A DNA stretch of 64,000 nt from Lachnospiraceae bacterium MD335 (GTDB lineage Bacteria; Bacillota; Clostridia; Lachnospirales; Lachnospiraceae): the NCBI GenBank assembly GCA_000403335.2, contig KE159629.1, positions 310,001 through 374,000 on the forward strand. Direction: 5' to 3'. This document shows positions 48,843-59,116 of this stretch, in pieces. Under the pieces are notes generated by a model. The model searched no databases, was not told where the DNA came from, and was given only the letters and a program-made list of their open reading frames with translations. The translations under genes and the position numbers were made by a program. How positions within the stretch are numbered: position 1 is the first letter of the stretch; every line of letters starts with the position of its first letter.

Positions 48843-51500
48843 ATGGTTATTAATATGGCAGGAATGACGCCAATGATGACACAATATATGGAAACCAAAA
48901 AGCAGTACAAGGACTGTATTCTTTTTTACAGACTCGGTGACTTTTATGAAATGTTTTTTGAGGATGCAAAGCTGGTTTCCAAGGAGCTTGAGCTGACGCT
49001 GACTGGAAAAGACTGCGGGCTTGAGGAGCGTGCTCCGATGTGCGGCGTGCCGTATCATGCATTGGACAATTACCTGACGCGCCTTGTGTCAAAAGGCTAT
49101 AAAGTGGCAATCTGCGAACAGGTCGAAGATCCCAAAATGGCAAAAGGACTTGTAAAACGCGAAGTGACGCGCATTGTCACACCGGGCACAAATTTAAATA
49201 TGCAGGCGCTGGAAGAATCTAAAAACAATTATATTATGTGTATTTCACACTTTCCGAATAAAATCGGCATTGCAATTGCGGATGTTACAACGGGGGACTT
49301 TTATATTACCGAAGTCGAGGGTTTGGCAAAACTAACCGATGAATTGTACAAATATATGCCCACGGAAATCATTTGCAACGATGCTTTTTTGATGAGCGGT
49401 TTTGATATCGATGATTTGAAAAACCGCCTGAAAATGGCTGTGTATTCTCTTGAGCCGTGGTACTTTGACGAGGACGGATGCCGCAAATGCCTGATGGAGC
49501 ATTTTAAGGTCAATACGCTTGCAGGCATGGGGATAGAGGATTTTCCTTCCGGCATGATTTCCGCGGGCGCATTGATGCAGTATCTCCTTGAAACTCAAAA
49601 GACGCCGCTGACGCATATCACGCATATCACACCGTATCTTGCAAGCCGCTTTATGCTTCTTGACAGCTCGACGAGGCGCAATTTGGAGCTGACGGAAACG
49701 TTGCGTGAGAAGCAGAAGCGCGGTTCGCTTTTGTGGGTGCTTGACAAGACAAAAACAGCGATGGGCGCAAGGCAGATTCGGACGGATATGGAGCAGCCGC
49801 TCATTGACAAGGACGACATTAATGACCGTTTGGATACGGTTGAACAGCTCTGCAAAAATATGGTGGCAAGAGATGAAATCAGGGAGTATTTAAACCCGAT
49901 TTACGATATGGAACGGCTTTTGGGCAAGGTCAGCTACAAAACCGCCAATCCGCGCGACCTAATCTCTTTTGCCAATTCGATGGAGATGCTTCCGCATATC
50001 AAGACGGTTTTAAAGGAATTCGATGCAAAGCTGCTGCGGGAAATTGATGCGCAGATTGATTCGCTTGAGGATTTGTTTTCGCTGATTAAACGTTCTATTT
50101 GTGAAGAACCGCCGCTTTTAATCCGGGAGGGAGGCATTATCCGGGACGGTTTTGACGCGGATATTGACCATTTGCGCAAGGCAAAGACGGACGGGAAAAA
50201 CTGGCTTGCGCAGCTTGAGGAGGAAGACCGCGAGCGGACGGGAATTAAAAACCTTAAAATCAAATATAACAAAGTATTCGGCTATTATTTTGAGGTTACC
50301 AATTCGTTTAAGAACATGGTTCCTGACGATTATGTGCGCAAGCAGACGCTTGTCAATGCCGAGCGCTATACAACGCCGAAGCTAAAGGAGCTGGAAGATA
50401 CCATTCTCAACGCGGAGGACAAGCTCAACACATTGGAATATGACATGTTCTGTAAAATCCGGGACGATATTGCCGGACAACTGGAACGCATTCAAAAGAC
50501 TGCAAAAGCCGTAGGGCGTCTTGATGTTTTTGCATCGCTTTCACTTGTTGCCGAACAGAATCATTATGTCAGACCGGCTTTAAATGACAAAGGCATTATT
50601 GACATTAAGGACGGCAGGCATCCCGTTGTGGAAAAAATGATAGACCACGATATGTTCGTGTCAAACGATACGTATTTAAATAACGGCAATCACTGCATCG
50701 CCGTTATCACGGGACCCAATATGGCAGGAAAATCAACCTATATGCGGCAGTCGGCATTGATTGTGCTGATGGCGCAGCTTGGCAGCTTTGTGCCTGCAAA
50801 AAGTGCGGATATTGGCATTGTTGACCGGATTTTTACGCGTGTCGGCGCATCGGACGATTTGGCAAGCGGGCAAAGTACCTTTATGGTGGAAATGAATGAG
50901 GTTGCCAATATTTTAAGAAATGCCACTGCAAAAAGTCTTTTGGTGCTTGATGAAATCGGCAGGGGGACATCGACCTTTGACGGGCTGAGCATTGCGTGGG
51001 CAGTGATTGAACATATCAGCAACAAAAAGCTTCTCGGCGCAAAGACGCTTTTTGCCACGCATTACCACGAACTGACAGAATTGGAGGGCAAGATTAACAA
51101 TGTCAACAATTATTGTATTGCCGTAAAGGAAAAAGGTGACGACATTGTATTTTTGCGCAAGATTGTAAAGGGAGGCGCCGACCGCAGTTATGGTATTCAG
51201 GTTGCAAAGCTTGCAGGTGTGCCGGATATGGTGATTGACCGTGCGAAGGAAATCGCGGAGCAGTTAAGTGATAACGATATTACGAACAAAGTTCAGGAAA
51301 TCGCCGTGGATACGAAGGGCGAACGCAAAAAAGTAAAGCATTATGATGATGTGGATATTGGTCAGATGTCGCTGTTGGATACGGTGAGCGATGCGGATAT
51401 ATTAAATGAGCTAAAGGAGATTGACGTGTTTAACCTCACGCCGCTTGACGCGATGAATACGCTTTACAGGCTGCAGAGTAAGATCAAAAACAGATGGTAA
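48843..51500 (+). CDS. mutS: DNA mismatch repair protein MutS
   Basis: An 885-residue protein that binds base mismatches and recruits MutL. The mismatch-binding motif is FYEMFFEDA (Phe-x-Glu, near residue 40), followed by connector, core (about 270-560) and ATPase with Walker A GPNMAGKST and Walker B LLVLDEIGRGTS. ATG 48843 is 8 bp after GGAG (the AGGAG immediately before it is too close). A start at 48855 (MAGMTPMM) is also possible. Confidence 0.95.
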   Translation: MVINMAGMTPMMTQYMETKKQYKDCILFYRLGDFYEMFFEDAKLVSKELELTLTGKDCGLEERAPMCGVPYHALDNYLTRLVSKGYKVAICEQVEDPKMAKGLVKREVTRIVTPGTNLNMQALEESKNNYIMCISHFPNKIGIAIADVTTGDFYITEVEGLAKLTDELYKYMPTEIICNDAFLMSGFDIDDLKNRLKMAVYSLEPWYFDEDGCRKCLMEHFKVNTLAGMGIEDFPSGMISAGALMQYLLETQKTPLTHITHITPYLASRFMLLDSSTRRNLELTETLREKQKRGSLLWVLDKTKTAMGARQIRTDMEQPLIDKDDINDRLDTVEQLCKNMVARDEIREYLNPIYDMERLLGKVSYKTANPRDLISFANSMEMLPHIKTVLKEFDAKLLREIDAQIDSLEDLFSLIKRSICEEPPLLIREGGIIRDGFDADIDHLRKAKTDGKNWLAQLEEEDRERTGIKNLKIKYNKVFGYYFEVTNSFKNMVPDDYVRKQTLVNAERYTTPKLKELEDTILNAEDKLNTLEYDMFCKIRDDIAGQLERIQKTAKAVGRLDVFASLSLVAEQNHYVRPALNDKGIIDIKDGRHPVVEKMIDHDMFVSNDTYLNNGNHCIAVITGPNMAGKSTYMRQSALIVLMAQLGSFVPAKSADIGIVDRIFTRVGASDDLASGQSTFMVEMNEVANILRNATAKSLLVLDEIGRGTSTFDGLSIAWAVIEHISNKKLLGAKTLFATHYHELTELEGKINNVNNYCIAVKEKGDDIVFLRKIVKGGADRSYGIQVAKLAGVPDMVIDRAKEIAEQLSDNDITNKVQEIAVDTKGERKKVKHYDDVDIGQMSLLDTVSDADILNELKEIDVFNLTPLDAMNTLYRLQSKIKNRW

Positions 51501-51505
51501 AAATA

Positions 51506-51568
51506 GCGTCGCCCGGCGGCGACGCATTAAGAGAATGCAAAGCCATTCTTCAAATGGCATGCATTCTC
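51506..51568. other. Two hairpins between mutS and mutL
   Basis: GCGTCGCC / GGCGACGC (51506-51525) is a perfect 8-bp stem. GAGAATGC / GCATTCTC (51531-51568) encloses GCCAT / ATGGC. No T-run follows, so these may be mRNA processing or partial stop sites in the mutSL operon. Confidence 0.5.
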
Positions 51569-51640
51569 CCAAAATAAAGCAGGCTGCTGCGTTTGTTCAT
51601 CAGTAATGGTTTTTCATTTTAAGAAAGGATAACGTTATAT

Positions 51641-53644
51641 ATGGCAGAAATTCATGTACTTGATGATACGACAATTGATAAAATAGCCGCAGGAGAGGTT
51701 GTGGAGCGTCCTGCAAGCGTCGTAAAGGAGCTGGTGGAAAATGCGATGGACGCCGGAGCGCATGCCGTTACGGTGGAAATTAAAGAGGGCGGTATCGAGT
51801 TTATCCGCGTGACGGATGATGGAGACGGCATCGAACATACGCAGGTACGCAATGCCTTTATGCGTCATGCGACAAGTAAAATCAGCTCCGTGGCAGACCT
51901 GATGTGCTTAAACAGCATGGGATTTCGCGGAGAAGCGCTCTCAAGCATTGCCGCAGTCGCCAAAGTGGAGCTGATTACAAAGACGAAGGATGCGATTACA
52001 GGAACCCGGCTTTGCCTCGAGGGTGCACGCGAAATGGCATTTGAGGAGGTCGGCGCACCAAACGGCACAACATTCATTGTACGAAACCTGTTCTTCAACA
52101 CGCCGGTCAGACGCAAATTCCTGAAAACATCCATGACAGAGGCAAGCTATATTACGGATTTGCTGGAACATATGGCGCTCTCAAGACCGGAAATTTCGTT
52201 TAAGTATGTGCTGAACGGACAGACCAAATTTTATACAAACGGAGACGGCGACCTGCATGCCATTATCTACCGCATTTTCGGCAGGGATATTGCAAATGAA
52301 CTGATGGCATTCCAGGCAGTTGACGAAAATATCGTGATTGAGGGGTTTTTGGGGAAAACAGCGCTCAACCGCGCAAACAGGAATTTTGAAAATTATTTTG
52401 TTAACAGACGCTATGTCAAGAGTAAAATCCTGTCAAAGGCAATTGAGGAAGGGTATCAGCCCTATATGATGCAGCACCGGTATCCGTTCTGCGTCGTGCA
52501 CATCACGGTGCCGCCGGAGAGTGTCGACGTAAACGTTCATCCGACTAAAATGGAAGTGCGCTTTTCCAACCAAAATAGCATCTATAAGCTGATTGCGGAC
52601 AATATTTCCGAATTTTTGTCACAGCAGGAAATGATACCGCAGGCAACCTTGGGACAGGATAAAAAAAGCAAAAAAAAGGAAGAGAAAAAACAAGAGGCGC
52701 CCGAGCCTTTTGAAAAGGAACGGCGGCTTGCAGATACTGTTGCAAATGCCGCAAACCTCCTGCGCGAGGATACCGGATATAACCGCGGCAAAAATGACAC
52801 GAGTGTCATTTTTGCCAGCAGCTATGACGATGCAAAGACAGAAAAGGAGCCCTTTTTCGTCGATAACCGTGCTCCAATACAGCCGCAAAGTTCTTCTGTG
52901 ACAGCCAATTCGCAGCCTAATCCGGTGCAGAACAAAATACTCGGTGCACCGCCAAAAGAAAACGACATGCAAAATAGCGGCATCATTAAAGCAAAGGATC
53001 AGATTATTGTAGAGAAACCGGAGCAGTTAAACTTCTTTGACGAAAAGCTTTTAACACGCGAGGCAAAGCAGGAGTACCGCATTGTAGGACAGATATTTGA
53101 TACCTACTGGATTATCGAATATCGTGATAAAATGCTGATGATCGACCAGCACGCCGCCCATGAAAAAGTAAAATACGAACAGATATTAAAAAAAGTGGAA
53201 GCCAACGAAGTCTACACGCAGACGCTCACCCCACCCGTTGTCATCAGCGTGACGCCCAAGGAGGCGGACATTATCAACAGCTATGCCAAATATTTTGAGG
53301 AGCTTGGCTTTGAAATCGAGGATTTTGGTATGAATGCGTTTGCAATCAGAGGCGTGCCGCTGGATTTGTTCAGTTATCAGATCAAAGACTTATTTGAAGA
53401 GATTCTGACACAGATGTCAGAAAGTCCGGTCAAAGGCGTACCGCAGATTATCCGCGAAAAAATAGCGTCAATGGCATGTAAGGCGGCGGTAAAGGGAAAC
53501 AATTCATTAAGCTTTTCAGAGGCAGACAGGCTGATTGAACAGCTTTTGGAACTTGACAATCCGTACAATTGTCCGCACGGCAGACCGACCATTATTTCCA
53601 TGTCAAAATACGAGGTGGAAAAAAAGTTTAAAAGAACAGTGTGA
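51641..53644 (+). CDS. mutL: DNA mismatch repair protein MutL
   Basis: A 667-residue GHKL ATPase. Motifs are ENAMDAG (Asn of ATP site, near 35), DDGDGI, GFRGEALSSI and the tail of the ATPase half VNVHPTK. A flexible linker (about 330-450) leads to the dimer/endonuclease half with the DQHAAHEK motif (DQHA-x2-E-x4-E type), so it is likely the nicking MutL of bacteria without MutH. ATG 51641 follows AAGAAAGGA. Confidence 0.95.
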   Translation: MAEIHVLDDTTIDKIAAGEVVERPASVVKELVENAMDAGAHAVTVEIKEGGIEFIRVTDDGDGIEHTQVRNAFMRHATSKISSVADLMCLNSMGFRGEALSSIAAVAKVELITKTKDAITGTRLCLEGAREMAFEEVGAPNGTTFIVRNLFFNTPVRRKFLKTSMTEASYITDLLEHMALSRPEISFKYVLNGQTKFYTNGDGDLHAIIYRIFGRDIANELMAFQAVDENIVIEGFLGKTALNRANRNFENYFVNRRYVKSKILSKAIEEGYQPYMMQHRYPFCVVHITVPPESVDVNVHPTKMEVRFSNQNSIYKLIADNISEFLSQQEMIPQATLGQDKKSKKKEEKKQEAPEPFEKERRLADTVANAANLLREDTGYNRGKNDTSVIFASSYDDAKTEKEPFFVDNRAPIQPQSSSVTANSQPNPVQNKILGAPPKENDMQNSGIIKAKDQIIVEKPEQLNFFDEKLLTREAKQEYRIVGQIFDTYWIIEYRDKMLMIDQHAAHEKVKYEQILKKVEANEVYTQTLTPPVVISVTPKEADIINSYAKYFEELGFEIEDFGMNAFAIRGVPLDLFSYQIKDLFEEILTQMSESPVKGVPQIIREKIASMACKAAVKGNNSLSFSEADRLIEQLLELDNPYNCPHGRPTIISMSKYEVEKKFKRTV

Positions 53645-53666
53645 AAGCAGGGAGAACAGGAATAAT

Positions 53667-54620
53667 ATGAAAAAACTCATTATTCTGACAGGACCGACTG
53701 CCGCAGGAAAAACCAAACTTTCAATCGCGCTTGCAAAAGCCATAAACGGTGAAATTATTTCTGCCGATTCCATGCAGGTTTACCGTCATATGGACATCGG
53801 TTCGGCAAAAATCCGTCCCGAAGAGATGCAGGGAATACAGCATTATCTGATCGATATTTTGGAACCGTCGCAGGACTTTAATATCGTCTTGTTTCAGACA
53901 TATGCCAAGCAGGCAATGGCGGAAATTTATGCAAAGGGCAAAATTCCTATTTTTGTAGGCGGTACGGGGTTTTATATCCAATCTGTTCTCTATGACATAG
54001 ATTTTTGTGAAAGTGATGAGGATACGGCGCTGCGGTCAGAGCTTGCATTCATTGCCCGGCAAAAAGGAGCAGCATATCTGCATTCCATGCTGAAAGAATG
54101 TGACGAAAAAGCCGCCGCCGAAATTCACGAAAACAATGTCAGGCGCGTCATCAGGGCAATTGAATTTTTCCGGCAGACCGGAACAAAAATATCAGAGCAT
54201 AACGCTATGGAGCGGCAAAAGGAAGCAGCATACGATTTTCGTTATTTTGTGCTTACGGACGAACGGCAAAGGCTCTACAAAGCCATTGACAGACGTGTTG
54301 ACCTCATGCTGGAAAACGGACTTGTGGAAGAAGTAAAAAAGCTGATGGATATGGGATGCAGACGCGATTCTGTGGCAATGCAGGGACTAGGCTATAAGGA
54401 AATTATTTCGTATTTGGAAGGCGAATGTACACTGGACGAAGCGGTTTGCGTTATAAAAAGAGATACACGCCGATTTGCCAAAAGACAGCTCACATGGTTT
54501 CGGCGGGAGCGGGACGTTATTTGGATTGAAAAAGACAAATTTGAATACGACGATGAAAAAATGTTACACTATATGTTAGGAGCAATCAATAATGAATACG
54601 GAAACAGAGAACATATATAA
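53667..54620 (+). CDS. miaA: tRNA dimethylallyltransferase MiaA
   Basis: A 317-residue enzyme that adds a dimethylallyl group to A37, making the substrate of MiaB. P-loop GPTAAGKT near residue 10, SADSMQVYRHMDIG, and FVGGTGFYIQ are the family signature. ATG 53667 is preferred over the longer open frame (53535), which overlaps mutL. It overlaps the next gene by 29 bp. Confidence 0.95.
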   Translation: MKKLIILTGPTAAGKTKLSIALAKAINGEIISADSMQVYRHMDIGSAKIRPEEMQGIQHYLIDILEPSQDFNIVLFQTYAKQAMAEIYAKGKIPIFVGGTGFYIQSVLYDIDFCESDEDTALRSELAFIARQKGAAYLHSMLKECDEKAAAEIHENNVRRVIRAIEFFRQTGTKISEHNAMERQKEAAYDFRYFVLTDERQRLYKAIDRRVDLMLENGLVEEVKKLMDMGCRRDSVAMQGLGYKEIISYLEGECTLDEAVCVIKRDTRRFAKRQLTWFRRERDVIWIEKDKFEYDDEKMLHYMLGAINNEYGNREHI

Positions 54621-55878
54621 GGAACTTGGAATATCCGATAAAATCTATCGGTTTAGTAAAGAAATTTTAGACAGCTTAAAACAGCGTTTTTGTGAAATAG
54701 ACCAAACCGCGGAGTATAACCAGCTTAAGGTCATTAAGGCAATGCAGGACAATAAAGTAAGTGAGGCATGCCTGCTTGGCACAACCGGCTATGGCTATAA
54801 TGATTTGGGGCGCGACACGCTGGAGGCAGTTTATGCGTCTGTTTTTCACACGGAAGACGCACTGGTCCGCCCGCAGATTACCTGCGGCACACACGCGCTC
54901 GCGCTTGCGCTGATGAGCAACCTAAGACCGGGGGATGAGCTGTTATCGCCTGTCGGTAAGCCGTACGATACCTTGGAGGAAGTTATCGGAATACGACCGT
55001 CTAAAGGTTCTCTTGCGGAATATGGCATTACGTATAAACAGGTTGATCTTTTAGCGGACGGCAGTTTTGATTACGATAATATCAAAAAAGCAGTAAACGA
55101 AAAAACAAAACTGGTGACAATCCAACGCTCAAAGGGTTATCAGACAAGACCAACCCTTTCCGTACAAAAAATCGGCGAGCTGATTTCCTTTATTAAAGGA
55201 ATAAAACCCGATGTCATCTGTATGGTTGATAACTGCTACGGAGAGTTTGTAGAACGGCTGGAGCCTACGGACGTGGGGGCGGATATGGCGGTCGGTTCCT
55301 TAATCAAAAATCCGGGCGGCGGACTTGCTCCCATAGGCGGCTATATCGTCGGTAAAAAGGAGTGTGTGGAGAATGCCGCATACAGATTGACCTCGCCGGG
55401 GCTTGGCAAGGAAGTCGGAGCATCGCTTGGAATTTTAAAGGATTTTTATCAGGGTCTGTTCCTTGCGCCAACCGTCACGGCGGGCGCGTTAAAGGGCGCT
55501 GTTTTTGCTGCAAATGCATACGAGAAGCTGGGCTTTGCGGTCGTTCCCGATTCCACGCAGTCACGGCACGATATTATTCAGGCGGTTACGTTTGGAACGC
55601 CTGAAGGCGTGATAGCCTTCTGCAAGGGCATACAGGCAGCGGCACCCGTTGACAGTTTTGTGACGCCCGAGCCGTGGGATATGCCGGGCTATGACAGCAA
55701 AGTCATTATGGCGGCGGGCGCATTTGTATCCGGATCGTCGATTGAGCTGAGCGCGGACGGTCCCATAAAGCCGCCGTATGCCGTATATTTTCAAGGGGGG
55801 CTTACGTATGAACATGCCCGCTTTGGGATTATGAAAACCTTGCAGAGCATTGCAGATGCGGGACTTGTCACACTTTAG
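54592..55878 (+). CDS. PLP-dependent aluminium-resistance/methionine gamma-lyase family protein (YnbB)
   Basis: A 428-residue fold-type I PLP enzyme of the YnbB family. Family signs are TTGYGYNDLGRDTLE, CGTHALALAL and DNCYGEFVE. The PLP lysine is probably in GSLIKNPGGG. The family is named for aluminium resistance and is related to Met gamma-lyases, but its true reaction is poorly known. It lies between miaA and radC, typical for Lachnospiraceae and close relatives. Confidence 0.88.
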   Translation: MNTETENIYKELGISDKIYRFSKEILDSLKQRFCEIDQTAEYNQLKVIKAMQDNKVSEACLLGTTGYGYNDLGRDTLEAVYASVFHTEDALVRPQITCGTHALALALMSNLRPGDELLSPVGKPYDTLEEVIGIRPSKGSLAEYGITYKQVDLLADGSFDYDNIKKAVNEKTKLVTIQRSKGYQTRPTLSVQKIGELISFIKGIKPDVICMVDNCYGEFVERLEPTDVGADMAVGSLIKNPGGGLAPIGGYIVGKKECVENAAYRLTSPGLGKEVGASLGILKDFYQGLFLAPTVTAGALKGAVFAANAYEKLGFAVVPDSTQSRHDIIQAVTFGTPEGVIAFCKGIQAAAPVDSFVTPEPWDMPGYDSKVIMAAGAFVSGSSIELSADGPIKPPYAVYFQGGLTYEHARFGIMKTLQSIADAGLVTL

Positions 55879-55990
55879 AGAAGCGGTGTCGAAAAAAAAC
55901 GAATATTTCTTGTGTACAGACGTTGACGGGTGTGGTAAGATAACAATTGGATTACGCTTATTTGAATAGAGGGCAGCCTCACAAAAAGAT

Positions 55991-56680
55991 ATGAGTCATT
56001 TTAAGGAAATTTACGCATCCGACGAATTGCCGTACGACAAATTCCTGCGCCTTGGAGCCGAAAATCTGTCCGACGCGGAACTGCTTGCAATTATGCTGCG
56101 TACCGGAACAAGGGACAAGACGCCGATTGAGCTTGGACGCGACATCTTAAATCTTGCCGGAGACAAGCTCGGTCTCTTAGGTCTGTATCATTTCGGCGTT
56201 AAGGAGCTGATGCAGATACCGGGAATCGGCGAGGTGAAGGCAGTACAGCTTTTATGCATTGCCGAGATTGCAAAACGCACTGCAAACATGAAAGCGAAAA
56301 CCAATCTTTGCTTTGATAAACCAGAAACCGTGGCGGCATATTATATGGAACGGCTGCGTCATAAAGCGACGGAGCAGCTTTTGCTGGTGCTCTTGGACAG
56401 CCGTAAAAATATAATCAGCGAAACGATTATCTCTGCGGGAACCGCCAACGCTACGCTCGTGTCTCCGCGGGAAATCTGCGGCAGGGCGCTTCGATTGGAT
56501 GCGGCATATATGCTGCTTTTGCACAATCATCCAAGCGGAAATCCAAAACCTAGCAGACAGGATCTTCTTGCAACGCAAAAGATAAAAGAAGTGTCCGATT
56601 TAGTTGAAATTCCGCTGTTGGATCACATTATCATAGGTGACAACAGATATACAAGTTTTAATCAAAAAGGACTTTTATAA
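55991..56680 (+). CDS. radC: RadC-like JAB/JAMM protein
   Basis: A 229-residue protein with an N-terminal helix-hairpin-helix region (LMQIPGIGEVKAVQLL) and a JAMM metal site HNHPSGNPKPSRQD (near 177-190). Although called a DNA repair protein, its function is not settled. ATG 55991 lies after GAGGGCAGCC. The 112-bp gap before it holds only a weak -10 TAAGAT (about 55934). Confidence 0.93.
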   Translation: MSHFKEIYASDELPYDKFLRLGAENLSDAELLAIMLRTGTRDKTPIELGRDILNLAGDKLGLLGLYHFGVKELMQIPGIGEVKAVQLLCIAEIAKRTANMKAKTNLCFDKPETVAAYYMERLRHKATEQLLLVLLDSRKNIISETIISAGTANATLVSPREICGRALRLDAAYMLLLHNHPSGNPKPSRQDLLATQKIKEVSDLVEIPLLDHIIIGDNRYTSFNQKGLL

Positions 56681-56701
56681 AACAGAAAGGAGTTGTTAAA
56701 A

Positions 56702-57709
56702 TTGGCTAACAACGCATTTGGTATCGATTTAGGTACCAGAACAATCAAAATCTACAATACACATGGGGATACCGTTGTGGTAGAGAAAAATATGATTGCC
56801 ATTGAAGACAAGAAAAATTTATTTGCATATGGGGATTCTGCTTTTGAAATGTTTGAAAAAGCGCCCTCCAATATTGAAATTTCCTATCCGCTGTGCAACG
56901 GTGTGATTGCGGATATTAAAAATATGCAGCTTCTGCTCAAGAATTTTATTTTTGACTGCAATAAGGGCGTTGTGAAGCCGGCAGAGTTTTATATTGCAGT
57001 GCCTTCCGATATAACGGCAGTGGAAAAGAGAGCTTTTTCCGATTTAGTAAAGGATGCAAATGTTAAGGCAAAAAAAATCATGCGGGTAGAGAAGGCTGTC
57101 GCGGACGGTCTCGGACTGGATATTGACGTAAAGAATGCACAGGGGATTCTTGTCGTCAATGTGGGCTTCCACACGACGGAGATTTCCATTCTCTCCCTTG
57201 GCGGCATTGTACTCAGTAAACTGATAAAGATTGGCGGACAGAAGTTTGACGAGTCGATTAAAAATGCGATTCGAAAGGAATTCAGCCTGATTGTCGGCAG
57301 TAAAACAGCAGAGAACGTTAAAGTCAGCCTGCGGGAGCTGGAGGCGGAAAACCGCGGCGCAATTGTATACGGACGCGATATTGTGACAGGACTCCCGATG
57401 GAAAAAGAGATACCGACCAATTTGGTCAGTGAGAGTATGCTTGAAAACTTTAACGTGATTATTGATAACATCCGCGTGATACTGGAGCGGACGCCGCCAG
57501 AACTTTCGGCGGATATTTTCAGGCGCGGCATTTATCTGACGGGCGGCGCTTCCCAGGTGGCACACCTTGCGGAACTGATTGCAAAGGGGACAGGCTTAAA
57601 GGTCAATATGAGTGAAAATCCTGTATCGGGCGTCGCACTCGGACTTGCAAAAATCATTAAAGACGATAACTATAAATCAGTAGCTTATTTAGAAGGAACG
57701 GGGCGCTAA
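56702..57709 (+). CDS. mreB: Rod-shape protein MreB (divergent ATP motif)
   Basis: A 335-residue actin-like protein guiding wall synthesis. Phosphate-1 loop FGIDLGTRTIKI at the start is kept. The phosphate-2 motif, usually D-I-G-G-G-T-T, reads NVGFHTTEIS here, and the typical PGG/DGVIAD part is CNGVIADIK. ATPase activity or nucleotide use may be altered. Start TTG 56702 is 9 bp after AGAAAGGAG. It leads mreC and mreD in an operon. Confidence 0.9.
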   Translation: MANNAFGIDLGTRTIKIYNTHGDTVVVEKNMIAIEDKKNLFAYGDSAFEMFEKAPSNIEISYPLCNGVIADIKNMQLLLKNFIFDCNKGVVKPAEFYIAVPSDITAVEKRAFSDLVKDANVKAKKIMRVEKAVADGLGLDIDVKNAQGILVVNVGFHTTEISILSLGGIVLSKLIKIGGQKFDESIKNAIRKEFSLIVGSKTAENVKVSLRELEAENRGAIVYGRDIVTGLPMEKEIPTNLVSESMLENFNVIIDNIRVILERTPPELSADIFRRGIYLTGGASQVAHLAELIAKGTGLKVNMSENPVSGVALGLAKIIKDDNYKSVAYLEGTGR

Positions 57710-57714
57710 AATCA

Positions 57715-58584
57715 ATGAGTCCGATTGCAAAGAGAAAGAGAACAAAATTCTCTATTCCAAGTAAATACTTATTGCTGCTGCTTACCTTTGCGTGCATACT
57801 CCTAATGGCGGTAACCTTTTTTACGGATTATTCCGCAACTCCCTTAAATAAGCTTGTAGGGTATGTCATTGTACCGTTTCAAAACGGTGTAAGCCGTATC
57901 GGCGCATGGATTTCCGTTCGGGTGGACGAGCTTGGCGAGCTGCGTGTTGTTCTTCAGGAAAATCAGGAGCTAAAGCAAAAAGTGGACGAGCTTACCGTAC
58001 AGAATACGCAGCTCCAGCAGGATAAATATGAGCTGAATAATTTAAGAGAGCTTTATAAACTGGACGAGCAGTACAGCGGTTACGAAAAGGTGGGCGCACG
58101 GATTATCGCAAGAGACAGCGGAAACTGGTTTCATTCCTTTATCATTAATAAGGGCAGTGACGACGGGCTTGCGATGGACATGAATGTCATTGCAGGAGGC
58201 GGTCTTGTGGGGCGCATTGTCGATATTGGAACAAACTGGTCCAAGGTCAACGCCATAATCAATGATAACTCCAATGTCAGCGGAATGGTGCTTGCAAGCT
58301 CCGACATCCTTATGGTGAAAGGCTCATTGGAGCTTATGGCGGACGGGGTAATCGGTTTTGAGCAGCTCACTGATTCCGCAGACAAAGTTCAGGTCGGCGA
58401 TAAGGTGGTAACCTCCAATATCAGTGACAAGTATCTTCCAAGTATTTTAATCGGCTATATTACGGAAATTAATCCGGATTCCAATAATATTACGAAATCG
58501 GGAAAAATTACGCCGGCGGTTGATTTTGAGCATCTTGAGGAAGTGCTTGTCATCACAAAAACAAAACAGCAGATCGCAGATTAG
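57715..58584 (+). CDS. mreC: Rod-shape protein MreC
   Basis: A 289-residue protein with one N-terminal membrane span (YLLLLLTFACILLMAVTFF), a coiled coil (about 75-115: LRVVLQENQELKQKVDELTV followed by QNTQLQQDKYELNNL) and a beta-rich periplasm-side domain. It links MreB filaments to PBP2. ATG 57715 overlaps closely with the end of mreB. Confidence 0.94.
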   Translation: MSPIAKRKRTKFSIPSKYLLLLLTFACILLMAVTFFTDYSATPLNKLVGYVIVPFQNGVSRIGAWISVRVDELGELRVVLQENQELKQKVDELTVQNTQLQQDKYELNNLRELYKLDEQYSGYEKVGARIIARDSGNWFHSFIINKGSDDGLAMDMNVIAGGGLVGRIVDIGTNWSKVNAIINDNSNVSGMVLASSDILMVKGSLELMADGVIGFEQLTDSADKVQVGDKVVTSNISDKYLPSILIGYITEINPDSNNITKSGKITPAVDFEHLEEVLVITKTKQQIAD

Positions 58585-58593
58585 GTGTGGCGG

Positions 58594-59109
58594 ATGAAAA
58601 GAAATGTTATTTTATTTTTTGTAATTATAACAGGATTTGTACTGCAGACGACGCTCTTTCAAGCGCTTAGTTTGGGCAGTATTTCTCCGAATATAATGAT
58701 TATTATTACCGCTGCATACGGTTTTATGTTCGGGAAGCATTACGGTATGACGGTGGGATTTATATGCGGACTTCTCATGGATATATTTTATGGGGACGTA
58801 CTTGGGTTCTACGCATTGATTTATTTATACATAGGCGCCGCAAACGGATTTTTTAACAGCATCTTTTTTCAGGAAGACATTAAATTGCCTCTGCTTTTGA
58901 TTGCGGTGAGTGATTTTTGCTATTCGTTTGTCTGTTATGTGCTGCTTTATCTGCTGCGCAGCAGGTTTCATCTTGTGTTTTATTTGAAACACGTGATTGT
59001 GCCGGAGATGATTTACACGATATTTGTTACCGTATTTTTATATCCGCTTATTCTGCTTCTGAATTGGACAAGAGAGGATACTGGGTATCATTCACAGCAA
59101 GAGGGGTGA
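58594..59109 (+). CDS. mreD: Rod-shape protein MreD
   Basis: A 171-residue integral membrane protein with about five spans (VILFFVIITGFVLQTTLFQ, MIIITAAYGFMFG and others). It has the MreD layout and operon place. ATG 58594 (AGGTG 6 bp upstream) is preferred over GTG 58585. Confidence 0.92.
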   Translation: MKRNVILFFVIITGFVLQTTLFQALSLGSISPNIMIIITAAYGFMFGKHYGMTVGFICGLLMDIFYGDVLGFYALIYLYIGAANGFFNSIFFQEDIKLPLLLIAVSDFCYSFVCYVLLYLLRSRFHLVFYLKHVIVPEMIYTIFVTVFLYPLILLLNWTREDTGYHSQQEG

Positions 59110-59116
59110 AGCAAAA

